Below, one piece after another: positions 62,291 to 64,000 of a stretch of DNA of 64,000 bases; positions within the stretch are counted from its first letter, which is position 1; each line of letters starts with the position of its first letter. Source of the DNA: Sulfuritalea sp034376265. Its GTDB lineage: Bacteria > Pseudomonadota > Gammaproteobacteria > Burkholderiales > Rhodocyclaceae. The notes below the pieces were generated by a model. That model worked only from the letters and a program-made list of their open reading frames with translations. It was not told the origin of the DNA and searched no databases. The stretch is taken from assembly GCA_034376265.1 (NCBI GenBank), contig JAXMJU010000179.1:8050-72049 (forward strand), in the 5' to 3' direction. The position numbers and the translations under genes were made by a program.

Positions 62291-64000
62291 ATGAATAACG
62301 ACACCCCCGACCTGTTCGACGAACCCGCCAGCCCCACCCCTGCCGTCACCGACGCAGGCTCGGTTACCCCGCCGCCTCCCGCCGTGCCGCCAGCGCCAAC
62401 TCTCTTCGCCGGCAACGGCGACGGCAGTTCGCTGCCGCTGGCCGGCTATGCCGAACGCGCCTACCTCGCCTATGCCATGAGCGTGGTGCGGGCGCGCGCC
62501 CTGCCGCAGGTGGAGGACGGCCTGAAGCCGGTGCAGCGCCGCATCCTGCACGCCATGAACGAAATGCGTCTGGCCGCCAGCGCCAAGCACGTCAAGAGCG
62601 CGCGCGTGGTCGGCGACGTGATCGGCAAGTACCACCCGCACGGCGACACCAGCGTTTATGACGCCATGGTGCGCGTGGCGCAGGACTTCACGCTGCGCTA
62701 TCCGCTGGTCGACGGCCAGGGCAACTTCGGCTCGCGCGACGGCGACGGCGCTGCCGCCATGCGCTACACGGAATGCCGCCTGACGCCCTTCGCCGACCTG
62801 CTGCTGGGCGAAATCGATCGCGGCACGGTGGACTTCATCGCCAACTACGACGGCTCGATGACCGAGCCGCAGCTGATGCCGGCGCGCCTGCCGGTGGTGC
62901 TGCTCAACGGCGCTTCGGGCATCGCGGTCGGCATGGCCACGGAAATCCCGCCGCACAACCTGCGCGAAGTGGCCGAAGCCGCGCGCCTCTTGATCAGGAA
63001 GCCCGAGGCCGTGCTGGAAGAAGTCCTGGCGGTGCTACCGGGACCGGACTTCCCCGGCGGCGGCCAGCTCATCTCGACCCCGGCCGACATCCGCGACGCC
63101 TATGCCAATGGCCGCGGCTCCTTGCGCATGCGCGCCCGCTGGCGCATCGAAGAACTCGCGCGCGGCCAGTGGCGCGTCATCGTCTACGAATTGCCGCATG
63201 GCGTTTCGGTGGCCCAGGTGCTGTCGGAAATCGAAGGCCTGACCAATCCGCAGCCGCGCGCCGGCAAGAAGGACGTCAGCCAGGAGCAGAAGAACCTCAA
63301 GGCGCTGGTGCTCGGCGTGCTCGACAGCGTACGCGACGAATCCAGCGACCAGCAGGCGGTGCGCATCATGCTCGAACCGAAGAGCTCGCGCATCGCGCAG
63401 GACGAGTTCATGGCCGTGTTGCTGGCCCACACCGGCCTCGAATCCAGCGTCTCGGTGAACCTGACCATGGTCGGCCGCGACGGCCGGCCGCAGCAGAAGA
63501 ACCTGCTGGCCATTCTTCGCGAGTGGATCGAGTTCCGCTTCGCCACGGTCGAGCGCCGCACCCGCCATCGGCTGGCCGAGGTGCTGCGCCGCGTGCATAT
63601 CCTCGAAGGACGCATGACGGTCTTCCTCAAGATCGAGGACGTCATCCGCTGCATCCGCGAATCCGACGAACCCAAGCCCGACCTTATCGCGCGCTTCGGC
63701 CTCACCGAGATCCAGGCCGAGGACATCCTCGAAATCCGTCTGCGCCAGCTGGCGCGCCTCGAAGGCATCCGCATCGAAAAGGAACTCGGCGAGCTGCGCA
63801 CCGAGCACGGCCAGCTCACCAAGCTTCTCGAATCGCGCAACGAGATGACCAGGCTGATCCAGAAAGAGATCGGCGACGATGCCAAGCGCTTCGGCGACGA
63901 GCGCCGTACCCTGCTCGAAGCCGTGACGCCGATCTCGCAGGGCGAAATTGCCGCGCCCGACGCGCCGGTGACGGTGATCATTTCCAAGAACGGCTGGGTA
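62291..64000 (+). CDS. parC: DNA topoisomerase IV subunit A, 3' end outside window
   Basis: The first 570 codons of ParC. The breakage-reunion domain begins at about residue 48 (LPLAGYAERAYLAYAMSVV); VEDGLKPVQRRIL and SARVVGDVIGKYHPHGD precede the catalytic Tyr 159 in AMRYTECRLT. GASGIAVGMATEIPPHNL and the long coiled region (about 415-530) are normal. An unusual leader of about 47 residues rich in Pro, Thr and Ala precedes the domain and contains codons (PPAPTL) from a copy of the dispersed motif. The frame is open to the window end. Confidence 0.95.
   Translation, partial: MNNDTPDLFDEPASPTPAVTDAGSVTPPPPAVPPAPTLFAGNGDGSSLPLAGYAERAYLAYAMSVVRARALPQVEDGLKPVQRRILHAMNEMRLAASAKHVKSARVVGDVIGKYHPHGDTSVYDAMVRVAQDFTLRYPLVDGQGNFGSRDGDGAAAMRYTECRLTPFADLLLGEIDRGTVDFIANYDGSMTEPQLMPARLPVVLLNGASGIAVGMATEIPPHNLREVAEAARLLIRKPEAVLEEVLAVLPGPDFPGGGQLISTPADIRDAYANGRGSLRMRARWRIEELARGQWRVIVYELPHGVSVAQVLSEIEGLTNPQPRAGKKDVSQEQKNLKALVLGVLDSVRDESSDQQAVRIMLEPKSSRIAQDEFMAVLLAHTGLESSVSVNLTMVGRDGRPQQKNLLAILREWIEFRFATVERRTRHRLAEVLRRVHILEGRMTVFLKIEDVIRCIRESDEPKPDLIARFGLTEIQAEDILEIRLRQLARLEGIRIEKELGELRTEHGQLTKLLESRNEMTRLIQKEIGDDAKRFGDERRTLLEAVTPISQGEIAAPDAPVTVIISKNGWV
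62380..62403 (-). repeat. dispersed motif copy F
   Basis: On the minus strand AGTTGGCGCTG-GCG-GC-ACGG-CG, antisense within the variable N-terminal leader of parC. Confidence 0.85.

Overview
The window is a chromosomal segment of a Gram-negative bacterium, most likely a betaproteobacterium of the Rhodocyclales or a neighbouring order. The signs are GC-rich coding, the conserved rimP-nusA-infB-rbfA-truB-rpsO-pnp order, scpA-scpB-rluB beside trpS, QueD, parE-parC, and a respiratory locus rich in c-type cytochromes. This placement is inferred from gene content and is not verified.

Layout. (1) 1-16161 is a respiratory locus carrying at least 29 CxxCH haem motifs. On the minus strand a parvulin-type isomerase, a large outer-membrane beta-barrel and a run of c7-type triheme cytochromes follow one another. 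Upstream of these lie two tetraheme doubled-CxxCH cytochromes around an NHL-repeat lipoprotein, and a small c5-like cytochrome. On the plus strand are two proteins with three class I cytochrome c domains each, an M48 lipoprotein protease and a c4-type diheme cytochrome. A c-di-GMP cyclase with a covalent-haem sensor module faces them. The set looks like a periplasm-spanning electron conduit with its own folding factor and a haem-based sensor. (2) 16198-27472 is a mixed housekeeping and lipid/aromatic-CoA region: flavodoxin-like protein, lysC, a small HTH regulator, a radical SAM protein, queD, an acyl-CoA ligase-GST-enoyl-CoA hydratase operon, tRNA-Ser(TGA), a Bax-inhibitor-1 family protein and rlmD. 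(3) 27499-28552 is a decayed insertion sequence with both terminal inverted repeats; its right end supplies the stop codon of a Sel1-repeat protein. (4) 28533-34777 holds envelope functions: a WecA-like transferase, an nfeD-slipin pair, a BamE-like lipoprotein and tRNA-Pro(TGG), plus a decayed receiver domain.

(5) 34852-49259 is core translation and chromosome maintenance: dksA, then pnp-rpsO-truB-rbfA-infB-nusA-rimP, rluB-scpB-scpA-trpS, a site-2 protease interrupted by a frameshift in a G9 run, and a YciO/TsaC-like protein. (6) 49343-56681 has a PHP-domain nuclease and an operon for aerobic CoA-dependent aromatic degradation: a fused FAD monooxygenase/old-yellow-enzyme, SDR, enoyl-CoA hydratase, acyl-CoA dehydrogenase, RidA and an alpha/beta hydrolase. 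It resembles 2-aminobenzoate pathways. (7) 56884-60246 is rmlBACD for dTDP-rhamnose. (8) 60271-64000 is parE and the start of parC.

The most unusual signal is a dispersed motif of about 22 bp (AGTTGGCGCTG, then RCG, two free bases, ACGG and YG). It occurs at least eight times between 19478 and 62403, on both strands, in intergenic and coding positions. No gene family explains it. Intergenic stretches over about 300 bases are 30851-31182 and 34400-34700, in which I see nothing convincing.
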